Of a DNA stretch of 64,000 nucleotides, positions 12,173 to 21,054 are shown in pieces. The stretch spans positions 393,460 to 457,459 of the forward strand of contig JAOSKV010000012.1 in the NCBI GenBank assembly GCA_027493405.1, read 5' to 3'. The DNA comes from FEB-22 sp003105195. GTDB lineage: Bacteria; Pseudomonadota; Alphaproteobacteria; Rhizobiales; Xanthobacteraceae. Within the stretch, counting starts at the first letter, position 1. Every line of letters begins with the position of its first letter. The notes under the pieces are model-generated. The model had not been told where the DNA came from. It saw only the letters and a list, made by a program, of their open reading frames with translations, and searched no databases. Position numbers and translations under genes: made by a program.

Positions 12173-13814
12173 ATGAAACCGGCCGCCTATTGGCTCCTGC
12201 TTTCGGCGCTGCTGCTATCGGTGAGCTCCGGACCTGTCTGCGCGGCCGACGACACGGGGCCGGCGGCGCAGGCCGACATCGCTTTCTGGGAGAGCGTCCG
12301 CGACAGCCGGGATCCCTCCGAGCTCGAAGCCTATCTGAAGGCGTTCCCGCAGGGCCGGTTCGCCCCGCTCGCCACCATCAGGCTCAAGCGGCTGAAGGAC
12401 ACAGGCGCCGCGCCGGACACGCCGCCCGCCGCACCATTGCAGTCCGGCGCGCCATCCGCGGCGCCGCCCGTGCGGGCCGAAGCGCAGCCCGAGATCCCGA
12501 AAGCGCCGCAGGCACAGGTCCGCGGCTGGATCGGCGCCGAGATCCACAGCATCACCGCGGCGCGGGCCGGCGAGCTCGGCCTGGCGGGGCCGGGCGGCGC
12601 CGAGGTCCTCTCGCTGGTCAGCTTCGGGCCGGCGGCGGCGGCCGGCGGGCTCAAGCCCGGCGACGTGATCCTGGCCTGCGATGGCGAGCCGGTGCGCGAC
12701 AATGCTCATCTGATTCGCCTGATCAGTGCCATCGCTCCGCCGCGCAGCACGTCGCTCGCGATCCGGCGTGCCGGCGTGCTGGACACCGTCACGATCACGA
12801 TCAGGAGCTTTTTCGAGGACCAGTGGGCCGCGGCGCATCGCGGCGATCCGCTCGGAATGGTCAACCTCGGCAGCGACCTATGCCGATGGGGCGCTGGTTC
12901 CTGGCAACCTGCCGGAAGCCAGAAAGTGGCTCGAGCGCGCGGCCGATGGCGGCAGCGTTCTGGCGATGCGTACCCTTGCCGAGCGGTACGAGTCGGGCCG
13001 CGGCTTTGCGCAGAACGACCGGGAGGCGTTCGCCTGGTACAGCCGGGCGGCTGCGGCCGGCGACGGCGATTCCATGAATGCGCTCGCGCTGTTCTACGTG
13101 CGCGGCCGGGCGGTGCCGCGCGATCCCCACAAGGCGGCGGAATGGGCCAAGCGCGGTGCGGCACTCGGCCACCCGGCGGCGACGCAGAACTACGCGCTCT
13201 CGCTGTGGGAGGGCTGGGACGGCGTGAAGAATCAAGCGCTCGGGGTCGAGCAGTTTCGCGTCGCGGCGAAGCTCGGTCGGCCCGAAGCCTTCCTGGCGCT
13301 CGGAAGAGCCTACTACGCGGGCCACGGGGTTCCCAAGGACCTCGTCGAGGCGCTGAGCTGGTATCGCGAAGCCGTGAAGCAGGGATACGCCTACGCCCAT
13401 ACGGGTATCGCCCAGATGTACGAGCGCGGCGAAGGGGGCCTGCCCAAGGATCGCGCCGAGGCCATCAGGAACTACCGCAAGGCGGCGGAGATCAACGACG
13501 CGGAGGCGCTCGAACGCCTGAAGGTGCTCAAGGCCACGCCGCACGACCCCGAGGAAGTGCAGAGACTGCTGGCCGCGCTCGGCTTCGATGCCGGCCCGCG
13601 GCCCGGACCCCGGACCCGGGATGCCATCCGCGCATTCCAGCAGAGCCAGGGCCTGCCGGTGGACGGCACGGCGTCGCTGCGCCTGGTCGGACAGTTGCGC
13701 AAGGCGATGGAGCAGAAGGCGGCGGCGACCGCCGCCAAGACGGTCGAGCCCGCACCGGTGCCCCCCGACCTGGGCAAGCTCGAGGGACTGGAGAAGCTCG
13801 ACACGCCGCAATGA
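12173..13814 (+). pseudogene. Exported PDZ / Sel1-repeat / peptidoglycan-binding protein, single frameshift
   Basis: One gene read in two frames, about 547 residues when joined. The start at 12173 has a strong GGGAGGGGGG ribosome site. The N-terminus MKPAAYWLLLSALLLS is a signal peptide with cleavage near VCAA. A PDZ-like domain follows (GWIGAEIHSIT, then GLKPGDVILACDGEPV). The frame breaks close to 12878-12880, at GSD before YADGALVPGNLPEARKW. After it come four or five Sel1 (SLR) repeats, for example PEARKWLERAADGG and DREAFAWYSRAAAAGD. A C-terminal PG_binding_1 domain follows (VQRLLAALGFDAGP to FQQSQGLPVDGTA). Likely a periplasmic envelope or scaffold protein. A base-calling error is likelier than true loss, because both halves are well preserved. 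Confidence 0.75.
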
Positions 13815-13851
13815 CACGCGCCGCGGCGCAGCCGCCAGGGAGGGATTCGCG

Positions 13852-16800
13852 ATGGCACGATCCACGACCGGACATCGGTCCGCGAGATCTCGCCCGACCT
13901 TGCTCGACTGGTTGCCGGTAGCGCCGCGCGCATGGCTGCTCGCCGCGCTCGTCGCGCTGGCGACCGGCTTGCCCGCGCAAGCCCAGCCGTCGGGCCTCGC
14001 GGATGCGCTGGAGATCATGGCGGTCTATCGCAGCATCCACCCGCAGGCGGGAGCCGCCTATGACGAACTGCTGGCACGCATTCCGCCGGAGGTGCGCGCG
14101 CAGGTTCAGGCCTCCGACTGGGCGGCCAGCCAGGCGCGCATGACCGCGGCCCAGCTCGAGAATGCTGCCACCGACAACGATATCCGCTTCGTCCAGACCC
14201 CCGACGGGCTGGCGGCCATCCCGAGCCGGAAGATCGCGAACGCGATCAATGGCCTCACCGATTTCGCCATCGAGCAGAACGAGATGGCGGAGGTTCTTGC
14301 CAAGGTGAGGGAGCGATTCCCCGCCGTCGGCGAAGGCGTCGTCGGACAGATCCTGGGCGCCCTCGAAACCGCGACGAGCAGCCCGCGGGCACGCTTCCTG
14401 TCGGCTCCGGCCGCCAAGCTGCTGATCTCGAGGTTCGCCGCGAGTCAGATCGATGCCGAGTCCGAGAAGCTCCGGGATCAGATCCTGAGCGATTCCGCCG
14501 CGGCGCTGAGCGACGCGCGCCAGCGCGGCACGGAATTGAAGACCAAGGTCGCGGGGCTGGCCGAGCAGGCCGTGGGCGCGCGCGCAGCGCCCGTCGCCCC
14601 GCCGGCCCCGGTCCCGGACAGCCCGCCGCCGGCGGCGGCGCTCCCGGCGCCTGTCGACGATGCCGCGCTGGTTGCGCGCCTCGACCAGGCCTTTGCCATG
14701 CTCGACGCGGCGCGCGCCCGCTTCGATCAGCAGATCGCCGAGGATGAACGGCAATGCCAGCGGACCGCCGATGCGATGAAGCCGGACAATCCGGAGGGCA
14801 TCCAGGGTCGCGCCCGCGCGCTCAAGAGCGAGATCGACCGCGCCACGCCGGGCATGCGTCCCGACCTCGTCGGCGACCAGGTCGCCTACAGCGAATTCAG
14901 TTCGCTGATCGAGGCGCTGGAACGGATCGTGGGACAGGCCGAGAGCGGCGCCGATCGGGCTTGCGCCATGGCACGGGCCGGCGATCCGGATCTCGACGCC
15001 GTCCGCGAGCGGGTGCTGAAGACGCGCAGCCTGGGCGTGATCGCCAACCGGATTGCCGACAGCGCCCGGGACGGCGCAGCCCGGCTCCTCGACCGCTTCG
15101 GTTCGATCGAGGATATCCGTGGCCAGATGCGGACCGCCTATCGCCATGACGATGCGCTCGAACGGCTCCGGAATTTCTGCACCGGTGTCGCGCTGCCGCT
15201 TCCTGCCGTCGAACCCCGCCTGGGCGCGATGCACGGGCCGTCGGTCACGATTCTCGACGGATTGCGGGAGGCCGGCGGCGGCAAGTTGACGCCCGCGCTG
15301 ACCGCCGCCTATGCCGCGCGCTACGACGACCACTTCGCCCGCCTCTTCGCGATCACGCATCGCGTCGATCGCAAGGCGTGCAATGCCCAGCGCGAAGTCG
15401 CAGGCCGGATGTGCTCCAGGTCCGGCCCCATGCGCGAGCTCTACGGCGAGATCGAGCTGTCGCTGGACGTGCTCAAGGGGATGCTCGAAGAGCGCGCCCG
15501 CCAGCGCGCCACCCAGGCCGATCGCGTCAGATCCGAGGCGCAGCGGATCGATGCCATCGTGAGCCGACTGGCCGGCGCCGAAGCGACCGCCGGGCGGTGT
15601 CTCGACGACGCCGACCGCAAGCCGGGATCGGGCGGCGCGGTGGCGCTGGTCTCCCCGCCGCCGCCACCGCCGCCAGGGCCAGGGGGCACCTCCCCGATGG
15701 TGGTGCCGGGTCCGCTGCCCGGGCCGGTGCCGCCGGTCGGGCCGACCACCGGTCCGCCGCTCGTTCCGCCGCCGGCCCCGGTGCCACCGCCTGGACCCAC
15801 GACCGTCCCGCCGCCGGCGCCCACCACCGGTCCGGCGCCTGCGCGGCCGCCCGGCACCGCGACGGCCGCCCCCGATTGCGACCCCGCCAAGGTCGCCAAG
15901 CCCAAGCCGGATATCACTCCGGGCTTCGTTCCGGTTCCCTACAAGGGCGCCACCGCCTGGACCGGCGCCACCAATCCGGACTGTCCGCCCTACGGCCCGG
16001 CCGCGAAGGGCGTCGACGACGGGCTGACCACCACGGATGCGAAGCCGGCCGTCGTCCCGCAGGCGTGCAAGGAGGCCGACGCGGCGCTCGCGCGCGGCCG
16101 CCAGCACTATCTCGCGGGTCGCGTGACCGAGTATCGCGTCGCCCTGACCAATGCCGAGCGTGAACTCGGCCGGCTGAAGGATTCCAAGGCCTGCGCCGAC
16201 CAGCGTGCCAAGGTCGCCAAGGGCGCGGGCCAGGCGGACCTGCTCGAGAACGTCATCAAATCGGCCGATCAGGCGCTGGCGGCCTGCGAGGAGGGCGGGC
16301 TGCGCAAGCTGTCGGGCCTGCTATCGAAGACCAACCATCCGCATGTCGCGAGTCTTCGCAAGCGTATCGATCGGATGGCCGCCGTGGCGAGCGATGTCGG
16401 CCGTGCCGACGCGGCGCGCGCGGCCGGCCGTTCCGCCGACGCCGCCCGGCTCTACCGCCAGGCGGCGGCAGGGCTCGACGCGGAGCCGGCCCGTTGCCCG
16501 AACCTCGCGCGGCGCGTCCGCGACGGGGAGCAGCGCATCAGGGTGACGGCCCTCGACTATACGCCCGAGGTGAGTCCGCACACCAAGGCAACGAGCGTCT
16601 GCAAGTCGCGCTTCGGCACGCACGCCCTGGCGGTGCCCAATCCCGACAGCCTCACCGGCTATACCTGTGACTGCGCCGATCCTCTTCGCATGGAGGACGG
16701 CGCCTGCGTGCCCGAGAGGTCCGCCCACGAGCGCGCCGCGGAGGCGCATGCGACCTGCCGGTCGAGCTTCGGCGAGTCCGCCTATGCCCAGGCGAAGGAT

Positions 16801-17280
16801 TCGACCTACCAGGACTACGGCTGCCTGTGCGGCAAGGGCCATGCGTGGAACGAAAACCAGACGAAATGCGTGCCGCAGAGTCAGGAGCAGATGATCGCCG
16901 ACGCCAACCACCGATGCCAGGCGGCCAACAAGAGCAAGCGGGCCCGCGCCGGGAAGTATCTCGGCAACGATCAGTGGACCTGCGTCATCGATCGGTCGCG
17001 CGCCGAGGTGATGGCCGACGCGCACCGGGCCTGCCAGCGCGCGAACCGCAACGATCGGCGGGTTCGCGCCGGGCGCCTGCTCCCCAACGGGCAGTGGTCC
17101 TGCTACATCCCGGGCGCGCGCCGGGTTGTGACGCGCCATCAGCAACAGCAGCCGAACTACGACGCCGCGGCGGCCGCCGCCGCAGCCGCCGTGGTCATCC
17201 AGGGGATCGGTTCTCTCATGCGGCACCAGTCGTCCCGCCCGCCGGTGTATCGCGGCAGCGGACATCATCACCTTCGCTAG
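13852..17280 (+). CDS. Large exported Cys-rich protein with coiled-coil and Pro-rich linker
   Basis: A protein of 1142 residues that I cannot assign to a named family. The N-terminus has a basic stretch and then an export signal near residues 24-46 ending AQAQ. Residues 47-590 are Glu/Arg/Ala-rich helices, probably coiled coil, with scattered Cys. A linker of PPPPPPPGPGG and repeated P/T/G blocks lies near residues 600-670. The C-terminal third holds four Cys modules. Two are of the form SRFG...YTCDC and SSFG...YGCLC; two are tandem copies of HxCQxAN...RAGxxLxNxQWxC. A short poly-Ala run precedes the end. It is 37 bases after the PDZ/Sel1 gene, so probably co-expressed at the cell envelope. 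Confidence 0.7.
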   Translation: MARSTTGHRSARSRPTLLDWLPVAPRAWLLAALVALATGLPAQAQPSGLADALEIMAVYRSIHPQAGAAYDELLARIPPEVRAQVQASDWAASQARMTAAQLENAATDNDIRFVQTPDGLAAIPSRKIANAINGLTDFAIEQNEMAEVLAKVRERFPAVGEGVVGQILGALETATSSPRARFLSAPAAKLLISRFAASQIDAESEKLRDQILSDSAAALSDARQRGTELKTKVAGLAEQAVGARAAPVAPPAPVPDSPPPAAALPAPVDDAALVARLDQAFAMLDAARARFDQQIAEDERQCQRTADAMKPDNPEGIQGRARALKSEIDRATPGMRPDLVGDQVAYSEFSSLIEALERIVGQAESGADRACAMARAGDPDLDAVRERVLKTRSLGVIANRIADSARDGAARLLDRFGSIEDIRGQMRTAYRHDDALERLRNFCTGVALPLPAVEPRLGAMHGPSVTILDGLREAGGGKLTPALTAAYAARYDDHFARLFAITHRVDRKACNAQREVAGRMCSRSGPMRELYGEIELSLDVLKGMLEERARQRATQADRVRSEAQRIDAIVSRLAGAEATAGRCLDDADRKPGSGGAVALVSPPPPPPPGPGGTSPMVVPGPLPGPVPPVGPTTGPPLVPPPAPVPPPGPTTVPPPAPTTGPAPARPPGTATAAPDCDPAKVAKPKPDITPGFVPVPYKGATAWTGATNPDCPPYGPAAKGVDDGLTTTDAKPAVVPQACKEADAALARGRQHYLAGRVTEYRVALTNAERELGRLKDSKACADQRAKVAKGAGQADLLENVIKSADQALAACEEGGLRKLSGLLSKTNHPHVASLRKRIDRMAAVASDVGRADAARAAGRSADAARLYRQAAAGLDAEPARCPNLARRVRDGEQRIRVTALDYTPEVSPHTKATSVCKSRFGTHALAVPNPDSLTGYTCDCADPLRMEDGACVPERSAHERAAEAHATCRSSFGESAYAQAKDSTYQDYGCLCGKGHAWNENQTKCVPQSQEQMIADANHRCQAANKSKRARAGKYLGNDQWTCVIDRSRAEVMADAHRACQRANRNDRRVRAGRLLPNGQWSCYIPGARRVVTRHQQQQPNYDAAAAAAAAAVVIQGIGSLMRHQSSRPPVYRGSGHHHLR

Positions 17281-17313
17281 AGGGCACTGTTCGGCGCAGA
17301 GAAGAAGCGGCGG

Positions 17314-17561
17314 TCAGCGGTGGCGGCGGGGCTTGCGGCGCGGCTCCCAGCGCGGCGCCTCGAAGAAATAGCGCGGGTTGCGCGCGCAGATGCCGCCGGC
17401 GCCGTACACCGTCGCGAGGCACTGCTGATAGGTGACGAAACCGCAGTTGTAGGTGTCCCGGTCGTACCAGGCACACCATGGATAGTCGCGCGCCTGCGCG
17501 GCGGACCCGCCCGCCAGCAAGACGAGCGGGGCGAGGATTGCGGCAAGAGGAATTTGCGCAT
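17314..17561 (-). pseudogene. DUF3551 small exported protein, frameshift inside signal peptide
   Basis: The mature part reads RDYPWCAWYDRDTYNCGFVTYQQC and continues with GGICARNPRYFF, the hallmark of DUF3551, a small exported family common in Bradyrhizobium and relatives. The natural start would be ATG at 17559-17561, with GGAGAA upstream, giving MRKFLL. The hydrophobic rest of the signal peptide (AAILAPLVLLAGGSAAQA) is in the next frame. One extra base near 17545-17552 would join them into a normal product of about 83 residues. Without it, the family part can only be reached from an upstream Arg-rich start. Function of the family is unknown. It is convergent with the large Cys-rich gene. Confidence 0.65.
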
Positions 17562-17722
17562 CTGGTTCTCCACCACGTCGGCGCGAACGTCGCATCCTGA
17601 GCGTCAACGATGCTCCCCCTCGCGTGTTCCGTCGAGATGTTCCCTCGCCCGGGCGGCCCCGGGAGGCCGGGGCTGCGGCGCTGCGAGCGATCGCCGTCCG
17701 AACGCCACGCTCGCCGGGAGGG

Positions 17723-18541
17723 TCAGCCCTTCTCCCGGTCGCGCGCGGCCGACCCGCCCAGCGACACACCGAGGCTCACCGCATCCAGCGGATCGTCCAG
17801 CGACAAGGCGGTCATCTCGTAGGCGCGGCGGAAATCGTCCATGTGCTTGTGCATCCAAAGCCGTGCCTTGGCGTGGTCCTTGGCGTTGAGGCAATCGAAG
17901 ATGTGTCGATGCGCCTCGAGCACGCGACGATAGGTGCGAAGTCGCGGCAGGATGAGCTGGCCGGCCGGGATGAACAGCGAGATCACCGGCTCGTGCGCCA
18001 GGGCCAGCACGCGGTTGCCCGCGATAGTGGCGAGGATCTCGTGGAAGACGCGATCGAGCCGCACGAACTCGATCACGTCGGCTTCCGCGCCGCTCTCGAA
18101 GCGCACGACGCTCGCCTCCATGGCCGCGAGGTTGGCCGAGAGCTCGGCAAGGCCCGCCGCATCGGCATGGCGGGCGGCGTCCTCCGCGATGGCGGGCTCG
18201 AGCACCATCGAGGCCTCCCACAGTTCGCGGAACGTCACCGAGTGCAGGATGAGCGCGCGGCTGGCCGAGGAGGCGAGGTCGAGATAATGCGGCAGCGAGA
18301 TGCGTGGCCGCTTGCCGCCGTCGCGCTCGACCAGGCCGCTCTGCTCCAGCAGGCGGATCCCTTCGCGCACCGTCGAGCGGTTCACCCCGAACTGCTCGGC
18401 GAGCTGCATCTCGGCCGGCAGCGGATCGCCGACGCGCAGGCGACCGGCGAGGATCTCGCGCTCGATCGCGTCGTAGACCAGACGGTAGGCCGGCGCGCGC
18501 TCGATCCGGTTGAACCCATGTTCCTGCTGCACGACCGGCAC
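17723..18541 (-). CDS. FadR-subfamily GntR transcriptional regulator (FCD domain)
   Basis: Regulator of 272 residues. The N-terminal winged helix spans roughly residues 18-85, with AYRLVYDAIEREILAGRL, LPAEMQLAEQFGVNRSTVREG and an IRLLEQSGLVERDGGKR wing. The C-terminal all-helical FCD ligand domain shows an E/H pattern (FHEILATIAGN, AHRHIFDCLNAKD), so it probably binds a carboxylate or acyl-CoA ligand through a metal. The start is GTG at 18541, preceded by GGGAAG; no ATG lies nearby in frame. It is divergent from the crotonase/thiolase operon. The shared 143-base gap contains a sequence matching the FadR-type operator consensus, so it likely represses that operon and itself. Confidence 0.88.
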   Translation of the reverse strand: MPVVQQEHGFNRIERAPAYRLVYDAIEREILAGRLRVGDPLPAEMQLAEQFGVNRSTVREGIRLLEQSGLVERDGGKRPRISLPHYLDLASSASRALILHSVTFRELWEASMVLEPAIAEDAARHADAAGLAELSANLAAMEASVVRFESGAEADVIEFVRLDRVFHEILATIAGNRVLALAHEPVISLFIPAGQLILPRLRTYRRVLEAHRHIFDCLNAKDHAKARLWMHKHMDDFRRAYEMTALSLDDPLDAVSLGVSLGGSAARDREKG

Positions 18542-18620
18542 CCCCGGGACGCTTCCCGTTCATGAACCACGATTCGATGCGGCCTTGACCCTTGGACGCA
18601 CCATGATAGTGTATTTCAAA

Positions 18621-18638
18621 TTGTCCGACAAACGGACA
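18621..18638. promoter_or_regulatory. Likely operator of the FadR-type regulator
   Basis: Bases 18621-18631 read TTGTCCGACAA, an 11-bp palindrome (TTGTC-C-GACAA). It fits the FadR-subfamily consensus TNGTNNNACNA exactly. A second, overlapping inverted repeat, TGTCCG-N5-CGGACA, runs to 18638. It lies between the divergent regulator start (18541) and the crotonase start (18685), the usual place for autoregulation and operon control. A TTGACC (18585-18590) could be a -35 element, but I see no convincing -10. Confidence 0.55.
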
Positions 18639-18684
18639 GTTGGCCTGTCCACCAACGATCGGCCACCCGGGGAGCGTCCGGAGA

Positions 18685-19461
18685 ATGAATGTCGAGCTCG
18701 AGTGGCATGCGTCGTGGGCCCGGCTCACGCTGGCGCGCGCCGACAAGCTCAATCCACTGGACTGGAGCACGGTGCGCGAGCTCGCCGCCGCCATCGCCGA
18801 GGTCGAGTCCCGACCCGAGATCTATGCGGTGATCGTCACGGGCCGCGGCCGCAGCTTCTCGGCCGGCGGCGACCTCGACGGCTACATCGAGCTCTACCGC
18901 AATCCCGACAAGTTCGCGGCCTTCCTCGACGACTTCTCTCGGTTGCTCGCGGCCATCGAGGCGTCTTCCAAGATCTATCTCGCGGCGGTCAACGGCGTCT
19001 GCGTCGCCGGCGGGCTCGAGCTCCTGCTCGCCTGCGACCTCGCGATCGCGGCGGCATCGGCGCGCATCGGCGACGGCCACCTCAATTTCGGCCAGCTCCC
19101 GGGTGCCGGCGGCTCGCAGCGGCTCCCGCGCGCGGTCGGCCTCCTGCGCGCCAAGCACCTGCTCCTGACCGGCGACCTCCTCAACGCCGAGGAAGCGCGC
19201 CAGATCGGCCTCGTCAACGCCGTGGTGCCGGACGCCGATCTCGACTCCGCGGCGACCGCCCTCGTCGCGCGGCTCGGCGAGAAGAGCCGCGCCGGGCTGC
19301 GCGGCGCCAAGCATCTCGCGAACCTGACATCGACCACCGATCTCGCCACCGGGCTGCGGCGGGAGATCGACTTTGTGCACCGCTACGCCACGAGCGAGCA
19401 CGACGCGACCGAAGGCCTCGTCGCCTTCAAGGAGAAGCGCAAGCCGGTGTTCTCGGCCTGA
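18685..19461 (+). CDS. Enoyl-CoA hydratase/isomerase (crotonase) family protein
   Basis: Crotonase-fold protein of 258 residues. The first oxyanion-hole loop is FSAGGDLDGY and the second is NGVCVAGGLELLLACDLA. PGAGGSQRLPRAVG and GDLLNAEEARQIGLVN follow in the usual order, and the C-terminus is EGLVAFKEKRKPVF. By eye, both catalytic Glu of classical hydratase (rat Glu144 and Glu164) are replaced, since ARIGDGHLNFG and RAKHLLLTG stand where they should be. It may therefore be a different crotonase reaction such as isomerase, hydrolase or C-C lyase. The start at 18685 has GGAG nearby. It is the first gene of an operon with thiolase-like, DUF35, ligase and SDR genes, and probably acts on an acyl-CoA in the cytoplasm. 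Confidence 0.87.
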   Translation: MNVELEWHASWARLTLARADKLNPLDWSTVRELAAAIAEVESRPEIYAVIVTGRGRSFSAGGDLDGYIELYRNPDKFAAFLDDFSRLLAAIEASSKIYLAAVNGVCVAGGLELLLACDLAIAAASARIGDGHLNFGQLPGAGGSQRLPRAVGLLRAKHLLLTGDLLNAEEARQIGLVNAVVPDADLDSAATALVARLGEKSRAGLRGAKHLANLTSTTDLATGLRREIDFVHRYATSEHDATEGLVAFKEKRKPVFSA

Positions 19462-19480
19462 GCAGGAGAGCTGATCCTTC

Positions 19481-20638
19481 ATGTACGCCCTGCGCGACAA
19501 ATATGCGATCGCCGGCATCGGCTGGACCGACTACACCAAGCGCTCCGGCCGCACCGTGCGCAGCCTCGCGTCCGAAGCCTGCCTCGCGGCGATCGACGAC
19601 GCCGGGCTGAAGGTGTCGGACATCGACGGCTTCGTCAGCTTCAACTTCAACGACTCGGTGCCCGCGATCGCGGTCGCGACCGAGATCGGCGTGCCGGCCG
19701 CGCGCTACGCCAACGATTTCCTGAGCGGCGGCAATGCCGCCAACATGATCGTGCTCACGGCCGCCGCCGTGATCGAGGCAGGCCTCGCCGAGACGGTGCT
19801 GTGCTATCGCGCGATGAACGGCCGCTCCGGCTTCCGCCTCGGCGGCGGACGTGAGCTCGCGGCCCACGGCATCACCCAGTTCACGGCGCCGTTCGGCTGG
19901 ATCACCTATCCGCAGGCGATGGCGATGTGGTGCCGCCGCCACATGATCGAGTACGGCACCACGGCCGAGCAGCTCGGCGAGATCGCGGTCACCTTCCGTG
20001 CCAACGCGGTCGCCAATCCGCGCGCGATGCAGCGCGATCCGATCACCATGGACGACTACATGGCCTCGCGCATGATCGTCGAGCCGTTCCGCATGCTCGA
20101 CATCTGCCTCGAGACCGACGGCGCCTGCGCGGTGCTCGTCACCTCGACTGCGCGCGCGCGCGACTTGCGCCGCAAGCCGGTCCTGATCGCGGGCGGCGCC
20201 TATGGCGGCGGCCCGGACCAGGGCGAGGACCTGTTCGATGCGCTCCGTTGGCCGGACCATTCGCACAACTACGCGAAATACATCGCCGACGACCTGTGGC
20301 GCAGCGCCGGCATGGGGCCCGCCGATATCGACGTGGCGCAGATCTACGACTGCTTCACCTACAGCATCCTGATGCAGCTCGAAGGCCTGGGCTTCTGCCG
20401 GGAAGGCGAGGGCGGATCCTTCGTGCAGGGCGGGCGCATCGCGCGCGACGGCGAGCTGCCCCTCAACACCCATGGCGGCCTTCTCTCCGAGGGCTATATC
20501 CACGGCCTCAACCACGTCGTCGAGGCGGTGCAGCAGCTGCGCGGCGAGGCCGGTCCGCGCCAGGTGCCCGGCGTCGAGACCTGCCTCACGACCGCGGGCG
20601 CCATGACCTGCGGCAGCGCCATGGTGCTGAGGAACTGA
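19481..20638 (+). CDS. Thiolase-like protein lacking the nucleophilic Cys (SCP-x/Ltp2-like), copy 1
   Basis: Thiolase-superfamily protein of 385 residues. The N-terminus AIAGIGWTDYTKRSGRT and the C-terminal LNTHGGLLSEGYIHGLNH are typical of the non-decarboxylating thiolase-like group. Where true thiolases have the CxSG nucleophile, this protein reads ANDFLSGGNAA, with no Cys. The C-terminal GHPxG His motif is also absent. A conserved IYDCFTYS is present; in steroid side-chain retro-aldolases (Ltp2) a Tyr in this type of segment is catalytic, as far as I recall. It is followed after two bases by a DUF35 gene, the known partner of such aldolases. A retro-aldol cleavage role is therefore likelier than thiolysis. 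Confidence 0.82.
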   Translation: MYALRDKYAIAGIGWTDYTKRSGRTVRSLASEACLAAIDDAGLKVSDIDGFVSFNFNDSVPAIAVATEIGVPAARYANDFLSGGNAANMIVLTAAAVIEAGLAETVLCYRAMNGRSGFRLGGGRELAAHGITQFTAPFGWITYPQAMAMWCRRHMIEYGTTAEQLGEIAVTFRANAVANPRAMQRDPITMDDYMASRMIVEPFRMLDICLETDGACAVLVTSTARARDLRRKPVLIAGGAYGGGPDQGEDLFDALRWPDHSHNYAKYIADDLWRSAGMGPADIDVAQIYDCFTYSILMQLEGLGFCREGEGGSFVQGGRIARDGELPLNTHGGLLSEGYIHGLNHVVEAVQQLRGEAGPRQVPGVETCLTTAGAMTCGSAMVLRN

Positions 20639-20640
20639 TC

Positions 20641-21054
20641 ATGTCCTACGGCAAGCCGCTCCCCGTCGTCGATCCGGAGACCCGCCCGTTCTGGGAGGCG
20701 TGCCGGGAAGGTCGGCTGATGCTGCAGCGCTGCGCGCGCTGCGGCCACACCCGGTTCCCGCCGACCTCCTTCTGCCCCAAGTGCCGTTCGGGCGAGCACG
20801 AATGGGTCGAGAGCCGGGGGCGCGGCCGGGTGTTCAGCTGGATCGTCGTGCGTCATCCGGTGCCGCGCGAGGTCTATGCCATGGAGGTGCCCTACGTGGT
20901 GGCGCTGATCGAGCTCGACGAGGGCGTGCGCATGGCGAGCAACATCGTCGGCATCGCGCCCGAATCCGTCACGGCCGGGATGCCGGTGCGTGTCGTCTTC
21001 CGCCGGGCGACGCCGGAGATCACCCTTCCGCTGTTCGAGCCGGAGCCGTCATGA
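20641..21054 (+). CDS. DUF35 OB-fold protein with zinc ribbon, partner of thiolase-like copy 1
   Basis: DUF35 (OB-fold, acyl-CoA-associated) protein of 137 residues. The N-terminal helix DPETRPFWEACREGRLMLQ is followed by a rubredoxin-like zinc ribbon with C-x2-C (CARC) and C-x2-C (CPKC). The OB fold begins GRGRVFSWIVVRHPV. Proteins of this family bind thiolase-like or hydratase partners and shape their acyl-CoA site. The start is two bases after the thiolase-like stop, and the stop overlaps the next start (ATGA). Two more thiolase-like/DUF35 pairs lie at 41535-43062 and 44095-45677. Confidence 0.88.
   Translation: MSYGKPLPVVDPETRPFWEACREGRLMLQRCARCGHTRFPPTSFCPKCRSGEHEWVESRGRGRVFSWIVVRHPVPREVYAMEVPYVVALIELDEGVRMASNIVGIAPESVTAGMPVRVVFRRATPEITLPLFEPEPS

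Noticed and set aside
15655..15860. Pro/Gly-coding GC-rich stretch as a fourth G/C artefact tract
   Set aside because: It keeps a clean reading frame with varied P/T/G/V codons and flanking protein continuity, so it is a real Pro-rich linker.
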